Shown: positions 1 through 8,643, counted from the stretch's first letter. The stretch: 64,000 nt of DNA from Devosia sp. YR412 (GCF_900110945.1 NZ_FOFL01000002.1:62001-126000); one strand, 5' to 3'. A program made the numbers and translations. Notes: a model not told the origin generated them from the letters alone.

Positions 1-2
1 CC

Positions 3-431
3 GAGCGGCTGATCGAAGTGACCTATGCCAGCCTCGAAGCCGGCCTTGCCGCCGCCAAGCCGGGCAATACCACCGGCGACATCGGCGCCGCCATCCAGGC
101 CGTGGCCGAGGGCGAGCGGATGAGCGTGGTGCGCGATTTCGTCGGCCATGGCGTGGGAAAACTGTTCCACGACGAGCCCAATATCCTGCATTTCGGCCGT
201 GCCGGCACGGGTGTGCCGCTCAAGCCTGGCATGATCTTCACCATCGAGCCGATGATCAACCTGGGCCGGCCGGATGTGAAAATCCTCTCCGACGGCTGGA
301 CGGCGGTGACCCGCGACCGGACTCTCTCCAGCCAGTGCGAGCATTCCATCGGCATTACCGAGACGGGCCACGAGATCTTCACCCTCTCGCCGGGCGGACT
401 GTTCAACCCGCTGGCCGCACGAGCCGCCTGA
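3..431 (+). CDS. map: Methionine aminopeptidase type I, C-terminal part
   Basis: Removes the N-terminal methionine from new proteins using a two-metal site. The reading frame is open to the left window edge, so the N-terminal part is missing and the true start lies outside; the GTG near base 18 is internal. Visible family signatures are the metal-ligand His region ([15 protein letters not shown]), the TIEPMI segment with its metal-binding Glu, and the late Glu in [10 protein letters not shown]. It ends in TGA overlapping the ATG of radC (TGATGA), so the two genes are probably translationally coupled. Identification is confident from these motifs. Confidence 0.93.
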   Translation, partial: ERLIEVTYASLEAGLAAAKPGNTTGDIGAAIQAVAEGERMSVVRDFVGHGVGKLFHDEPNILHFGRAGTGVPLKPGMIFTIEPMINLGRPDVKILSDGWTAVTRDRTLSSQCEHSIGITETGHEIFTLSPGGLFNPLAARAA

Positions 432-1225
432 TGAGCCAGGGCCCAGACGAACTCGCCGAGGGCCCGTTTGTTATCGAAACCAATTCTGCGACCAGGCCGG
501 TACAAAGTTATACAGAAGTACCCAAGAAACAGGCGAAGCCAAAGAAGGCCAAGTCGGACAATGCCGGCCACCGCGAACGCGTTCGGGAGCGGTTTCTCAA
601 GGTCGGCGGCGATGCGCTGGCAGACTACGAGTTGCTTGAGCTGATGCTGCACATGGTGATCCCACAAAAGGACACCAAGCCTTTGGCCAAGGAACTGCTG
701 CGGGAATTCGGATCATTGTCTGGTGTGTTTGCAGCGAGCCGTTCCCGACTGGAGCAGTTCAACGGCCTTGGCAAAACGACGGTCGCTTACCTCAAGGTCA
801 TCCAAGCGACCGCCGCCCGCTTTGCCCGGGACCGGATCGACACCGAACAGCCGATCCTCTCCTCCTGGCCTCAGCTAATCGATTATTGCCGCAGCCAGAT
901 GGCTTTCGAGACGGTGGAACAGTTCCGCATCCTGTTTCTCGACAAGAAGAACCGATTGATCGCCGACGAGGTGCAGCAGACCGGTACGGTGGATCACACC
1001 CCGGTCTATCCGCGCGAGGTGATCAAGCGGGCGCTGGAGCTTTCGGCTACCGCGCTGATCCTCGTGCACAATCATCCATCGGGGGACCCTGCCCCCTCAG
1101 CGGCCGATGTCCGAATGACCAGGGAAATCGCCGATGTCGCCAAGCCGCTGAATATCGTGCTGCACGATCATCTTATCATCGGGAAATCCGGCCACGCCTC
1201 GCTGCGCAGCCTGAAGCTACTCTGA
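431..1225 (+). CDS. radC: RadC/JAB-domain DNA repair-associated protein
   Basis: 264 residues from the ATG at 431, chosen because it overlaps the map stop; an earlier in-frame start at 335 would lie inside map. The N-terminal half has helix-hairpin-helix-like segments ([25 protein letters not shown]). The C-terminal half carries the JAB/MPN metalloprotease-like motif [14 protein letters not shown]. The family is widespread, but its role in DNA repair is not well established. The 3' end overlaps the end of the convergent acetyltransferase gene by 9 bases. Confidence 0.93.
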   Translation: MSQGPDELAEGPFVIETNSATRPVQSYTEVPKKQAKPKKAKSDNAGHRERVRERFLKVGGDALADYELLELMLHMVIPQKDTKPLAKELLREFGSLSGVFAASRSRLEQFNGLGKTTVAYLKVIQATAARFARDRIDTEQPILSSWPQLIDYCRSQMAFETVEQFRILFLDKKNRLIADEVQQTGTVDHTPVYPREVIKRALELSATALILVHNHPSGDPAPSAADVRMTREIADVAKPLNIVLHDHLIIGKSGHASLRSLKLL

Positions 1226-2485
1226 CGGATCGCTGGGCTTGACCGCGTCGCGCCGCCCGGCGCCGGTGATCTGGTCACCCCAATGCCGGAGGTTGCGGAT
1301 CCAGGATTTAAGCTTGGGATGCGCCTTGATGGCGGCGCGGGTGCGCTGGAAATTCTGGTGTGCACGAGCGGTTAGCGCACCCAGCGGCGTCAGGCCGATA
1401 TAGTGCTGCCGCAAGGGCGTCTGCACATTGCACCAATGGCGCTTTTCATCGGTAAAGCCGCTGCCCATGTCAAAGGTGGTAAACCCCTGATCGAACACGG
1501 TTTGCATGACATGCAGCAGGCATTGCTTGCCCGGCGAGCCGTGCTGAATCTCGGGATCATCGGTCATCGAGGAGATCAGGCAGAACATTCGCCTATGGTG
1601 AACCACATTGTAGCGCACTGCGACGATGTCGCCATTGAGCCGCAGCACATGCAGCCGTACATCGACGCCCGAGCCGGGCTTGGCCGCCTGGTGGTAGAAG
1701 CCGATCAGCCGATCATGCACGAAGGGGTCTCGGATACCCATCGCCTCGAAGCGCGCCGAGCGCTGCTGGAACATGGTCTCGATGGCGCAGTCGGTATCGT
1801 CGCTGTTGCGCAGCTCGCAAAAGGTGACCTCGCCCATCGCCGCCAGCCGGTCGCCCTGCTGCCGGTCATGCTTGCGGCGCGTTTTGCTACGCTGCAGCGT
1901 GTCGCATTCTGCCCAGCTGGAATAATGCGAGCGATACAGCGTCTCGACGGAAATGGTGGAGCCCAATTGGTCGAACAGGCCGGCATGGCCGCCCACTTCT
2001 ACGGGGATCGAGCGCAGATAGACGACGCCGGCGCCGCTGAGCTTGCTGGTCATCGCCGACCACAGTGCGGCGCGGCCATCGGAGCCCAGCGCAGCGAGGC
2101 GGTCCATATCGGCCACCGGCGCATAGCAGCCGGCATTGGCGCCTGGAAACCACGTGAAGATGGGCATGCCATAGACGCGCTTGCGATGCAGCGGCAGCAG
2201 CGCAACGGGCTGGCCATCGACCAGGCCGAGCACATAGAATTGCGCGCTTTCCGGCAGTTTCCGGTCGGCAACCCACAGGCGGATGAAATCAAAGCTCTGG
2301 CCGGGGGATTCGATCGAGGTCGAAGTCAGCTGCCGCCAGGCCGCCTCGACATCCTCGATGCGGCTGGTGACCAGCACGTCGATCCGGCCATGCAACATTG
2401 CCTGCGCCCCTGTCGCCTCGCCACCCAGGCCAGGTGCCTCAAAGGCAATCGCGGCCGATTGAAGAGTATAAATGCTCCCGCTCAT
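1217..2485 (-). CDS. CelD/BcsL-family GNAT-like acetyltransferase
   Basis: 422 residues from the ATG at 2485; a GTG at 2560 would add 25 residues but has no clear ribosome-binding site. The middle of the protein (SRRKHDRQ-like basic stretch, [15 protein letters not shown], then [20 protein letters not shown] and [15 protein letters not shown]) matches the acetyltransferase-6 fold of CelD/BcsL proteins. These are often linked to exopolysaccharide or cellulose modification, but the substrate here is unknown. It stands alone, convergent with radC. The family assignment is fairly sure, the substrate is not. Confidence 0.78.
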   Translation of the reverse strand: MSGSIYTLQSAAIAFEAPGLGGEATGAQAMLHGRIDVLVTSRIEDVEAAWRQLTSTSIESPGQSFDFIRLWVADRKLPESAQFYVLGLVDGQPVALLPLHRKRVYGMPIFTWFPGANAGCYAPVADMDRLAALGSDGRAALWSAMTSKLSGAGVVYLRSIPVEVGGHAGLFDQLGSTISVETLYRSHYSSWAECDTLQRSKTRRKHDRQQGDRLAAMGEVTFCELRNSDDTDCAIETMFQQRSARFEAMGIRDPFVHDRLIGFYHQAAKPGSGVDVRLHVLRLNGDIVAVRYNVVHHRRMFCLISSMTDDPEIQHGSPGKQCLLHVMQTVFDQGFTTFDMGSGFTDEKRHWCNVQTPLRQHYIGLTPLGALTARAHQNFQRTRAAIKAHPKLKSWIRNLRHWGDQITGAGRRDAVKPSDPSE

Positions 2486-2583
2486 GAGGCGCACTCTGGC
2501 CGGACGAAGTAAATCAGGCCTGAAGTTCGGCGCCGCAAAATCGGGTTTTTCGGGAAACACCGCGCAAGGTTAAGCGCCAGTTA

Positions 2584-3318
2584 CTAGCCGAAACTGGCAA
2601 GAACAGGAAAAGTCTCGAGGAACCAGTAGGATAGCCGGGTGAAATTGCCGGTGAGGAACAATATGCCGGTGATCACCAGCAGCGCGCCCATCACCCGCTC
2701 GACGGTGTGGAGGTGCTTCTTAAAGCCCTGGAAGAAGGCGAGGAAAGGCCCGATGGCGATACCGGCCAGAAAAAACGGCACGCCCAGCCCCAGCGAATAG
2801 ATGCCGAGCAGGCCGGCGCCCTCCCAGGCCGTATCGCGGCTGGCGGCGACCGATAGCACCGCGGCCAGCACCGGCCCGATGCAGGGCGTCCAGCCGATCG
2901 CAAAGGCCAGCCCGAGCAAGAAGCCGCCCAATGGCCCACTGGCAACGCCGGGGCCCTGGTGGCGCATCTGCCGATCGAGCAGGCCAATGCGATAGACGCC
3001 AATGAAATGCAGGCCCATGGCGATGATCATGATGCCGGCAATCGGCGTCAGGATCGGCAGCGCCTGGCGGAAAGCTTGGCCAAAGGCCGTGGCGGTGGCG
3101 CCCAGCGTGATGAAGACGACGGAAAAGCCTGCGATGAAGAACAGCGAGGTCAGCGCCACGCGGCGCTGCAGCGCCGCCGCGCCCCGGCCATCGGCCCGTA
3201 GCTGGTCGAAGCTCGCCCCGCTCATATAGGTGAGATAGGGCGGCACCAGCGGCAGCACGCAGGGGCTGAGAAAACTCAGCACACCCGCGCCGAACACCAA
3301 TGGCCAGGAAAATTCCAC
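2584..3318 (-). CDS. ccdA: Cytochrome c biogenesis protein CcdA
   Basis: A 244-residue polytopic membrane protein that moves reducing equivalents from cytoplasmic thioredoxin to periplasmic thiol proteins in cytochrome c maturation. The GTG at 3318 is preferred: an AAGGAG site sits 10 bases upstream and the protein then starts directly in the first membrane segment. The family's two membrane cysteines are visible in LSPCVLPLVPPYLTYMSG and GWTPCIGPVLAAVL. The length fits CcdA rather than full DsbD. It is divergent from the surface-fibre locus and no other cytochrome maturation gene is nearby. Confidence 0.92.
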   Translation of the reverse strand: MEFSWPLVFGAGVLSFLSPCVLPLVPPYLTYMSGASFDQLRADGRGAAALQRRVALTSLFFIAGFSVVFITLGATATAFGQAFRQALPILTPIAGIMIIAMGLHFIGVYRIGLLDRQMRHQGPGVASGPLGGFLLGLAFAIGWTPCIGPVLAAVLSVAASRDTAWEGAGLLGIYSLGLGVPFFLAGIAIGPFLAFFQGFKKHLHTVERVMGALLVITGILFLTGNFTRLSYWFLETFPVLASFG

Positions 3319-3635
3319 GAGGCTGACGCTCCTTGTTGGCGCTGTTCTAGCGCCTGCGCCGGGCAAAGCAATGCACCCGGTGTCGCATCGCCGGTTTGTG
3401 AAGCCGGATGCGCGGGCCGCGTTCACATAGGGTTCAACACCATTAGTCGAAACACCTATGATGGGAAATTTTCAAACCGCCTCAACAAATAACCGAAACA
3501 CAAAGTCGAAATTACGAAGTAAAATACCTAATGTAGAAGTACATATATTTGACGAGATTGAACAGTGTTGCTCAAAAACCCTATTCTTTACAGGACTATA
3601 GCGTAGATTCGGAATCAAGATTCGAGGGCCATCTT
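3319..3635. other. AT-rich intergenic region between ccdA and the surface-fibre locus
   Basis: About 317 bases between divergent genes. The part from about 3420 to 3610 is visibly richer in A and T than the rest of the window and contains short recurring CGAAAcAC/CGAAATTAC words. It must carry promoters for both directions, but I cannot point to a convincing -35/-10 pair. Nothing coding is supported here. Confidence 0.5.
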
Positions 3636-4076
3636 GTGATTTTCCGACCGACGCTGTTTGCGATTGCCGCGCCCCTCCTCTGCCTGTCAAGTTTTGCCGC
3701 GGCACAGGAGCCGGCGGCCCCGGCCTATGACCCAGCACCATTCCTTTCGTCCATGGTGGCGCTGCGCACCGCCGCCGTGACCTGCGAGCCCTTTGTGGCC
3801 GCCAGTCCGGCCACGCGCACCGCAGCGATCCCGGCGTTTTTCAAGACGCTCAATCAGGATCTGCCGGATCTGGTCGATGGCGAAACCCAGAAAAGTCTCA
3901 ACATTTTTGTCGGCGCCCAGGCGGCGCAGCTCTGCCGCGATAAGCTGGACGCGGCCTATGCCGCCTATGGCGCTCAGTCGGCGATTTATCTCAACAGCAA
4001 GCCGGCCGACTGGCCGGACCCGCCCGAGATCAGCAATGCCCCATGGTGCAGCTCGGAATATTGCCTCGAGTTCTAG
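3636..4076 (+). CDS. Small exported protein of the holdfast/curli-like locus
   Basis: 146 residues from a GTG at 3636 preceded by GAGGG. An N-terminal signal peptide (LFAIAAPLLCLSSFAAAQ) ends in a typical AxA-type cleavage region. The mature part is mostly helical in appearance and has four cysteines (VTCEPF, QLCRDK, and two in the C-terminal WCSSEYC), suggesting disulfides in the periplasm. I do not recognise the family. It is first of three collinear genes, 36 bases before the curlin-like gene, so an accessory or chaperone role for the fibre is possible but inferred. Confidence 0.65.
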   Translation: MIFRPTLFAIAAPLLCLSSFAAAQEPAAPAYDPAPFLSSMVALRTAAVTCEPFVAASPATRTAAIPAFFKTLNQDLPDLVDGETQKSLNIFVGAQAAQLCRDKLDAAYAAYGAQSAIYLNSKPADWPDPPEISNAPWCSSEYCLEF

Positions 4077-4112
4077 GCGCCATTTGATTGACCATTGACC
4101 GAGGAGATCGGT

Positions 4113-4463
4113 GTGACCAACAAGACAATCCTGCTCGCCGCGCTGTTGCTGGCGTCCTGTACGCCGGCACTGGCCAATGGCCTGGGCGAAAGCCGTTCCT
4201 ATCAGTTCCGCAGCGACAACCAGCGCCAGGCCAACCTGACGGTGGAGCGCACTCGCCTCGAATTGCTCGACCTGCTCGGCAATGGCACCGGTGGTGGCAG
4301 CGGCGGCACCGCGACTGGACAGACCGGCAATACGACCTCGGTCAATGTCAGCGGCTCCAACAATGTGATTTCCATCACCCAGACCAATAACGGCGCCCAG
4401 AGCCAAACCCGCGATTGCAACGGCGCCAGTTTCAACGTGACCGGAGGCATGTTCGGATGCTGA
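4113..4463 (+). CDS. Small secreted curlin-like protein, possible HfaA analogue
   Basis: 116 residues from a GTG at 4113 with GAGGAG six bases upstream; a TTG 18 bases earlier is less likely. A signal peptide (ILLAALLLASCTPALA) is followed by a polar mature region with a Gly/Thr/Ser-rich linker and an Asn/Gln-rich stretch (SVNVSGSNNVISITQTNNG) like a curlin strand. In Caulobacter, HfaA is a small curlin-like protein encoded beside hfaB. Position and composition support that comparison here, but I cannot show homology. The stop overlaps the next ATG (ATGCTGA). Confidence 0.6.
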   Translation: MTNKTILLAALLLASCTPALANGLGESRSYQFRSDNQRQANLTVERTRLELLDLLGNGTGGGSGGTATGQTGNTTSVNVSGSNNVISITQTNNGAQSQTRDCNGASFNVTGGMFGC

Positions 4464-5329
4464 AGCTCCTTGGCATGGGCCTTGCCGTCGTCGCCCTGAC
4501 CGGCTGTACCGCCCTCACCCCGATGACCCGGCCCAAGCCCGAGTTCCACGGGCCGGTGCCGATCGCCAATTCCACCCCGCATGACGAGGCTTTGGTCTGC
4601 CTCAGCAAGACCCCCGAAGTGCGCAATTCCGGCATCATGCTGGCCGTGCATACGATTTCCGACCAGACCAACAAGTTCAACACCGACGAGGGCAGCTTTG
4701 TGCCGCGCGACGCGGCCGCCATGCTGATCACCGCCCTGCAGAAGGCCGGCATGAAACAGGTCAACCGCACCAATACCGTGGTCAGCGAATGGGAGATTGC
4801 CCGCGCCAAGGAGCAATTGCTGGGCGATGGCACGACCACAACGGTCGGCAACCAGACCGTGGAATTCCGTCCCGTCACCAAGGGCAGTATTCGCGGCTCG
4901 GATTATGTCATCGATGGCGCGCTGACCCAGCTCGACTTCAACACCTATTCGGGCGGGGCCGAGGCAACGGTGGGCGGCATTGGTGCCGGCGCCCGCGCCT
5001 TTGCCCTGACCGCTGCGGCCGATATCCGCGTCACCAATACGCGCACCACGCGGATCGTGCGGGCCGGCTCCTATGCCAAGCAGGCCGTAGGCACCGAAGT
5101 GTTTGCCTCTGTGTTCCGCTTCTTCTCCAATGAGATGTTCGACATCAAGATCGGCGACAAATCGCAGGAGGGCCTGCATGCCGGGGTGCGCTGGCTGATG
5201 GCCGAAGCGGCCTATGACATTGTGGGCTCGCTGGTAAACCACAATGGCGCCTGCGACAAATACCTGCCCGCCGCGACCCAGGAGGTCCGCGCCGAGGCCA
5301 GCGCCAATACCGCCGCGATCAGGCCCTAG
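4457..5329 (+). CDS. hfaB: CsgG/HfaB-family outer-membrane lipoprotein
   Basis: 290 residues from the ATG at 4457, overlapping the upstream stop and preceded by CCGGAGG. The N-terminus is a lipoprotein signal with lipobox LTGC. The body resembles CsgG: RDAAAMLITALQKAG, SEWEIARAKEQL, GSDYVIDGALTQLDFNT, a glycine-rich GGAEATVGGIGAGARA segment and VTNTRTTRIVRAGSY. CsgG makes the secretion pore for curli, and HfaB does the equivalent job for holdfast anchoring proteins. Length and order fit HfaB, with the curlin-like gene just upstream. The CsgG-family call is strong, the HfaB name somewhat less so. Confidence 0.8.
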   Translation: MLKLLGMGLAVVALTGCTALTPMTRPKPEFHGPVPIANSTPHDEALVCLSKTPEVRNSGIMLAVHTISDQTNKFNTDEGSFVPRDAAAMLITALQKAGMKQVNRTNTVVSEWEIARAKEQLLGDGTTTTVGNQTVEFRPVTKGSIRGSDYVIDGALTQLDFNTYSGGAEATVGGIGAGARAFALTAAADIRVTNTRTTRIVRAGSYAKQAVGTEVFASVFRFFSNEMFDIKIGDKSQEGLHAGVRWLMAEAAYDIVGSLVNHNGACDKYLPAATQEVRAEASANTAAIRP

Positions 5330-5337
5330 ACACAGCA

Positions 5338-5362
5338 AAGGAGGCAGCATGGCTGCCTCCTT
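5338..5362. terminator. Bidirectional hairpin between convergent fibre genes
   Basis: A perfect 11-bp stem (AAGGAGGCAGC / GCTGCCTCCTT) with a 3-base loop lies 8 bases after the hfaB stop. It is followed by the convergent repeat-protein gene, so it can serve both strands. No T tract follows on the + strand. Confidence 0.75.
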
Positions 5363-5394
5363 GCGAACGGGATAGGCTCATTCTCCAATTGGAC

Positions 5395-6432
5395 CTAACG
5401 GTCCACCACCAGCGCATTGCCGGTCTGAGCGCCACCGCCCGAACTGTTGGCCGATTGCGGAAAATCGGCGGTCTGCGCCACAAGGATCGTGGCATCGTCG
5501 CCGCCCTCGGCCGGCTGGGTCAGGATGATGACATTGACCGAATTATCCGAGGTCTGGGTGATGCCGCCACCGGTCACCGCATTGCCCTGGGCGTCCAGCA
5601 CCTCGTTGACGACGCTCTGCGTGCCGACGGAAATCTGCTCCAGCGCGCCGATGCGGCTCGCCATAATGAAATTGGCCATATTGGTGCCATGCTGGGTCAC
5701 CGATCCAGCCTCGCCTTCGCCCAGCACCACCACATTGTGCACCTTCTGGTCGCCGGCGAAATTGCGCGTCAGGGAATCCACCGTCTCGGAAATCATGATG
5801 TTGCCGAAATTCTCGCCGCGCTGCGATATCGCTGCCGAAACGGCCGACATGGCCGCAACCTCCAGCCGGTTATCGACATGCTGGACGGCACCCAGCTCGA
5901 TGATCTGGCTGGCCGAGCCGATGGCAAGCGTCGCCTCGGCATAGTTGGCCATGTTGATGCCCGACTGGCCGACCGAGCCATAAAGAATGGCGATCTCGGC
6001 ACTGTTGAGCACCAGCTGTTGTCCATCGGCCCCGAGCAACTGGTCGGCGAATTCGAGGCTGTTGGAGACGGTCGAGCCGGCCAGGTTCTTGCCGCTTTGG
6101 CTGATGTCGCCGAAAATATCGACCAATCCAAGGGCCAGCCGATTGTCCACCGACTGCGTACCATCGAAGCGCTGCACGACATTGCGCAGATCGCCCCGAT
6201 AGACCACGGAATTGATGGCATTCGAGCCGATCTGGGACAGATTGCCGGTCGACGCGAAATTCAGCATCTGGCTCATATAGGCGTCGGTCAGGCTCTCGAG
6301 CCGGCCGATATCGATGGCATTCTCGGCGATCTGCGGACCGGTGGCATGCTGGAAGATGCTGGGCAGACCATCCTGCCCGCTTGCCGGTGCGATCAGCGAA
6401 GTGGCGATGTAGGCAACAACAAGCCGTCGCAT
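5395..6432 (-). CDS. Exported repeat protein with curlin-like Q-x-G-x-N-x-x-N ladder (HfaD candidate)
   Basis: 345 residues, ATG at 6432 with GGAG eight bases upstream and a short signal peptide (VVAYIATSLIAPASGQ). From about residue 60 there are six units of roughly 45 residues. Each starts with a motif such as LSQIGSNAIN, ISQSGKNLAG, VGQSGINMAN, ISQRGENFGN, VTQHGTNMAN or ITQTSDNSVN, and most carry a second strand such as GTQSVDNRL or AVQHVDNRL. Regular Gln/Asn ladders of this type build curli and other beta-solenoid amyloids. HfaD is the obvious comparison in holdfast loci, but I cannot confirm homology. It points towards hfaB and lies downstream of the second repeat protein. Confidence 0.72.
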   Translation of the reverse strand: MRRLVVAYIATSLIAPASGQDGLPSIFQHATGPQIAENAIDIGRLESLTDAYMSQMLNFASTGNLSQIGSNAINSVVYRGDLRNVVQRFDGTQSVDNRLALGLVDIFGDISQSGKNLAGSTVSNSLEFADQLLGADGQQLVLNSAEIAILYGSVGQSGINMANYAEATLAIGSASQIIELGAVQHVDNRLEVAAMSAVSAAISQRGENFGNIMISETVDSLTRNFAGDQKVHNVVVLGEGEAGSVTQHGTNMANFIMASRIGALEQISVGTQSVVNEVLDAQGNAVTGGGITQTSDNSVNVIILTQPAEGGDDATILVAQTADFPQSANSSGGGAQTGNALVVDR

Positions 6433-6464
6433 CTTGTGCGCTCCACAGGTTCGAAAAGGGAAAA

Positions 6465-6488
6465 GAGGCTGCGCCGAAGCGCAGCCTC
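6465..6488 (-). terminator. Hairpin between the two repeat-protein genes
   Basis: A perfect 10-bp stem (GAGGCTGCGC / GCGCAGCCTC) with a CGAA loop lies 9 bases after the stop of the upstream repeat gene. On the - strand it is followed by TTTTCCCTTTT, so it may stop or attenuate transcription before the second repeat gene. Confidence 0.7.
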
Positions 6489-6497
6489 CAGAGGGGA

Positions 6498-7544
6498 TCA
6501 GGGCGTTGGCGTCGGGATGCTGATCGAGTTGGCAATATTGGTTGCCGACTGAACAGTGTTGGTGACGTCGCCCATGGTCGAGAGCAGGTTCTTCGACAGC
6601 TGGAACGCATAGGCGTCCTGCTGGATTTCCCAGCCATCATAGCAGGTGCACTTGATGGTCGGATCGATCTCGCCCACCGTAACGCTGTTGATGACATTGG
6701 TCGCGGACTGGCCGAAGTCATAAACGTCGGGGTCATAACCGTGGAAGATCGCGGTATTGAGCGCCTGCTGCGGATTGTAGGACACGTCCTGGGTGATGGC
6801 GCCCGTCAGCTTTTCGAGGCTGATCAGGTTTGCCGCATTGAGCGCAGCCTGGGTATAGGTCACGTCTTCGGCGTCCCAATCCACGTCGGCACCGATATTG
6901 TCGTAACCACCCCAGCCACCGATGATCAGGTTGCTGGCGTTCTGGTCGGCATGAGCCACCTGCTCGATGGTCTTGGACGTGCCGGCCGTAACGGTGTTCA
7001 CGACATTGGTGGCAGCCTGCTCGAGATCAACGAAAGTGCTGCCATAGGTGCCGATGATCTTGTTCTTGGCGGTCTGGCTACCTTCAGCCGTCTGCTCGAC
7101 AGCCGTGACGACGTCGCCACTGATCGAGTTCAGGACGTTGGTTGCCGACTGGGTGACATCGGTGAAGTCCGAAGCCCAGCCGTCGCCTTCCAGCTTGTTG
7201 AGCGCAAACTGGTAGACATCGCCATACTGATGCACATTGGCCAGGTCGATGGCCGCGGCTTCAGCGTCGCCAACCGAGATCAGGTTGCCGGCATTGATGG
7301 CTTCCTGGACGATCGCCGTTGCATCATCGACATCGACGATCAGGTTGATGGCCTTGAACAGGCCCTCAAGCCGCTGGTCGAAGTCAGCTGCATCGGTGCA
7401 ATAGCTGGTGGTGCACGGAACACCGGGGACCGGAGGGATCGGCGGATGGTAGCCGCCACCGCCGCCGTGATTGCCAGCGTAGGCCGAGCTTGCGCCAAGA
7501 ACAGTCGTCGTAAGCAAGGCGCCAATAAAGACAGATTTATGCAT
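6498..7544 (-). CDS. Exported repeat protein with Q-[SA]-A-x-N-x-x-N ladder
   Basis: 348 residues from the ATG at 7544, which has GGAGA seven bases upstream. A signal peptide (FIGALLTTTVLGASSAYA) is followed by a Gly/Pro-rich linker. The rest is five to six units of about 40-50 residues starting IVQEAINAGN, VTQSATNVLN, LEQAATNVVN, YTQAALNAAN, FGQSATNVIN and TVQSATNIAN. Between them are weaker second strands such as SQTAKNKII and DQNASNLII. It looks distantly related to the repeat protein just downstream and is probably a fibre or adhesin subunit exported through the neighbouring CsgG-type pore. The pairing is inferred from position and repeat style. Confidence 0.72.
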   Translation of the reverse strand: MHKSVFIGALLTTTVLGASSAYAGNHGGGGGYHPPIPPVPGVPCTTSYCTDAADFDQRLEGLFKAINLIVDVDDATAIVQEAINAGNLISVGDAEAAAIDLANVHQYGDVYQFALNKLEGDGWASDFTDVTQSATNVLNSISGDVVTAVEQTAEGSQTAKNKIIGTYGSTFVDLEQAATNVVNTVTAGTSKTIEQVAHADQNASNLIIGGWGGYDNIGADVDWDAEDVTYTQAALNAANLISLEKLTGAITQDVSYNPQQALNTAIFHGYDPDVYDFGQSATNVINSVTVGEIDPTIKCTCYDGWEIQQDAYAFQLSKNLLSTMGDVTNTVQSATNIANSISIPTPTP

Positions 7545-8256
7545 TTCAGTTTCTCCATTTTCCAAGTTGACGCACTGTCCTCGTCTTTCTTTTGAGACGA
7601 GCAACAGCTTCTACACACAAGCGCTTGGCCAATGACGAGCTACCCCGCTCGGAGAAATGACATCTCTCCGACTACACTGTTCCAATACACTTGATAGAGG
7701 TCAGCCGACCGCAGCTTGAAGAGGATCGCTCTCCAACTTGAAACTGCGGGACTGAAATTGATTGTTGATCGGCAGGCGGTGCGCAGACAGATCTGTCGCG
7801 CAGCTTCGCTCGATTTGGCGACGCCTAGCCCGGTCGGTTAGCGGTGGTCGATGTAGTTCATGCTGCGCGCTCCCTTTGTGTTTTCCGCAGCCTCTTCATG
7901 ACCACGACTTTGCCACAACTGGGGCAGCCCGTCTAATCACATTTAATATTTGGTTAAGAAATACGTAGTGAAGCGGATTCCCAAGCAAGTAATACGTATG
8001 ATTCTCGAGGGAAATTACTTATAAAGACCGGATGTTGATCTAAGTAATTATCCATCTATATTCATGTATAGAATCCGGGAATTCTGGATGATTGCCGGCC
8101 ACGGACCAATGCTGCCCGGCTCAATTGCCAGCTCTTTGCCATAATTTTCCAGACAGGCAGACGCGATTCGGCGCACGGCGAGGAATCGCGCTTAGCGACG
8201 AGAAGCAGAGATGAAACGTGGTGATGTTCTGGCTGTGGCAGCCGTATAGCCGCCGG
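7545..8256. other. 712-base intergenic region, AT-rich core
   Basis: Lies between the repeat protein's start and the response regulator's stop, both - strand genes. Bases about 7920-8080 are AT-rich and hold the CtrA consensus, two AATACGTA words (near 7960 and 7991), and AAGTAAT/ATTACTT words at 7987-7993, 8014-8020 and 8042-8048. The first two of these form an inverted pair. A 68-codon frame at 7762-7968 shows no coding features. The region probably contains the repeat gene's promoter. Confidence 0.55.
7943..7957. promoter_or_regulatory. CtrA-type binding site, TTAA-N7-TTAA
   Basis: The sequence TTAATATTTGGTTAA matches the full alphaproteobacterial CtrA consensus. It lies in AT-rich DNA about 400 bases upstream of the repeat-protein start at 7544. 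In such AT-rich DNA a chance match is possible, so function is inferred. Confidence 0.4.
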
Positions 8257-8643
8257 TCAGGCGACCTGGTTGCGCTTGTTCACCAAATCGATCACCACCG
8301 CACTCAGCTGACCGGGCCACAGTGGCTTGTTGAGCAGGATGCTGTCGGGCACGCCCTCGGTCTTCCAGGCGGCAGAGCTGTCGCCGGTGATATAGACCAC
8401 GATGATCTCGGGGCTCTTAAGGCGCGCGTGCCGGGCGACGGCCCAGCCATCGATCGGCGTACCGAGCCTTATGTCGGTCACCAGACAAAAGAACTGTGTC
8501 GGATCGCTGTCGATCTCGGCGATGGCGGCGGTGCCGTGCAGGGCCGAGTAGATCTCGAAGCCCGCATCGGTAAATTCGTCCTCGATCTGCAGAACCAGCA
8601 GGGCATCGTCTTCGACAAGAAGGGCCACCGGCTGTACCGACAT
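8257..8643 (-). CDS. Single-domain response regulator (CheY-like receiver)
   Basis: 128 residues from the ATG at 8643 (GGAG seven bases upstream); the longer frame to 8724 has no supported start. It is only a receiver domain: acidic pair in LLVEDDALLV, phospho-acceptor Asp in CLVTDIRLG, Thr/Ser switch near VYITGDS, and the conserved Lys in LLNKPLWPG. With no output domain it must act by protein contact or as a phosphate relay or sink. It sits 96 bases downstream of the LuxR-type gene on the same strand and near the surface-fibre locus. Its cognate kinase is not visible. Confidence 0.87.
   Translation of the reverse strand: MSVQPVALLVEDDALLVLQIEDEFTDAGFEIYSALHGTAAIAEIDSDPTQFFCLVTDIRLGTPIDGWAVARHARLKSPEIIVVYITGDSSAAWKTEGVPDSILLNKPLWPGQLSAVVIDLVNKRNQVA

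Noticed and set aside
7762..7968. 68-codon frame in the gap downstream of the response regulator
   Set aside because: Cys/Arg-rich and low-complexity, no ribosome-binding site, ends in AT-rich DNA; not coding in appearance.
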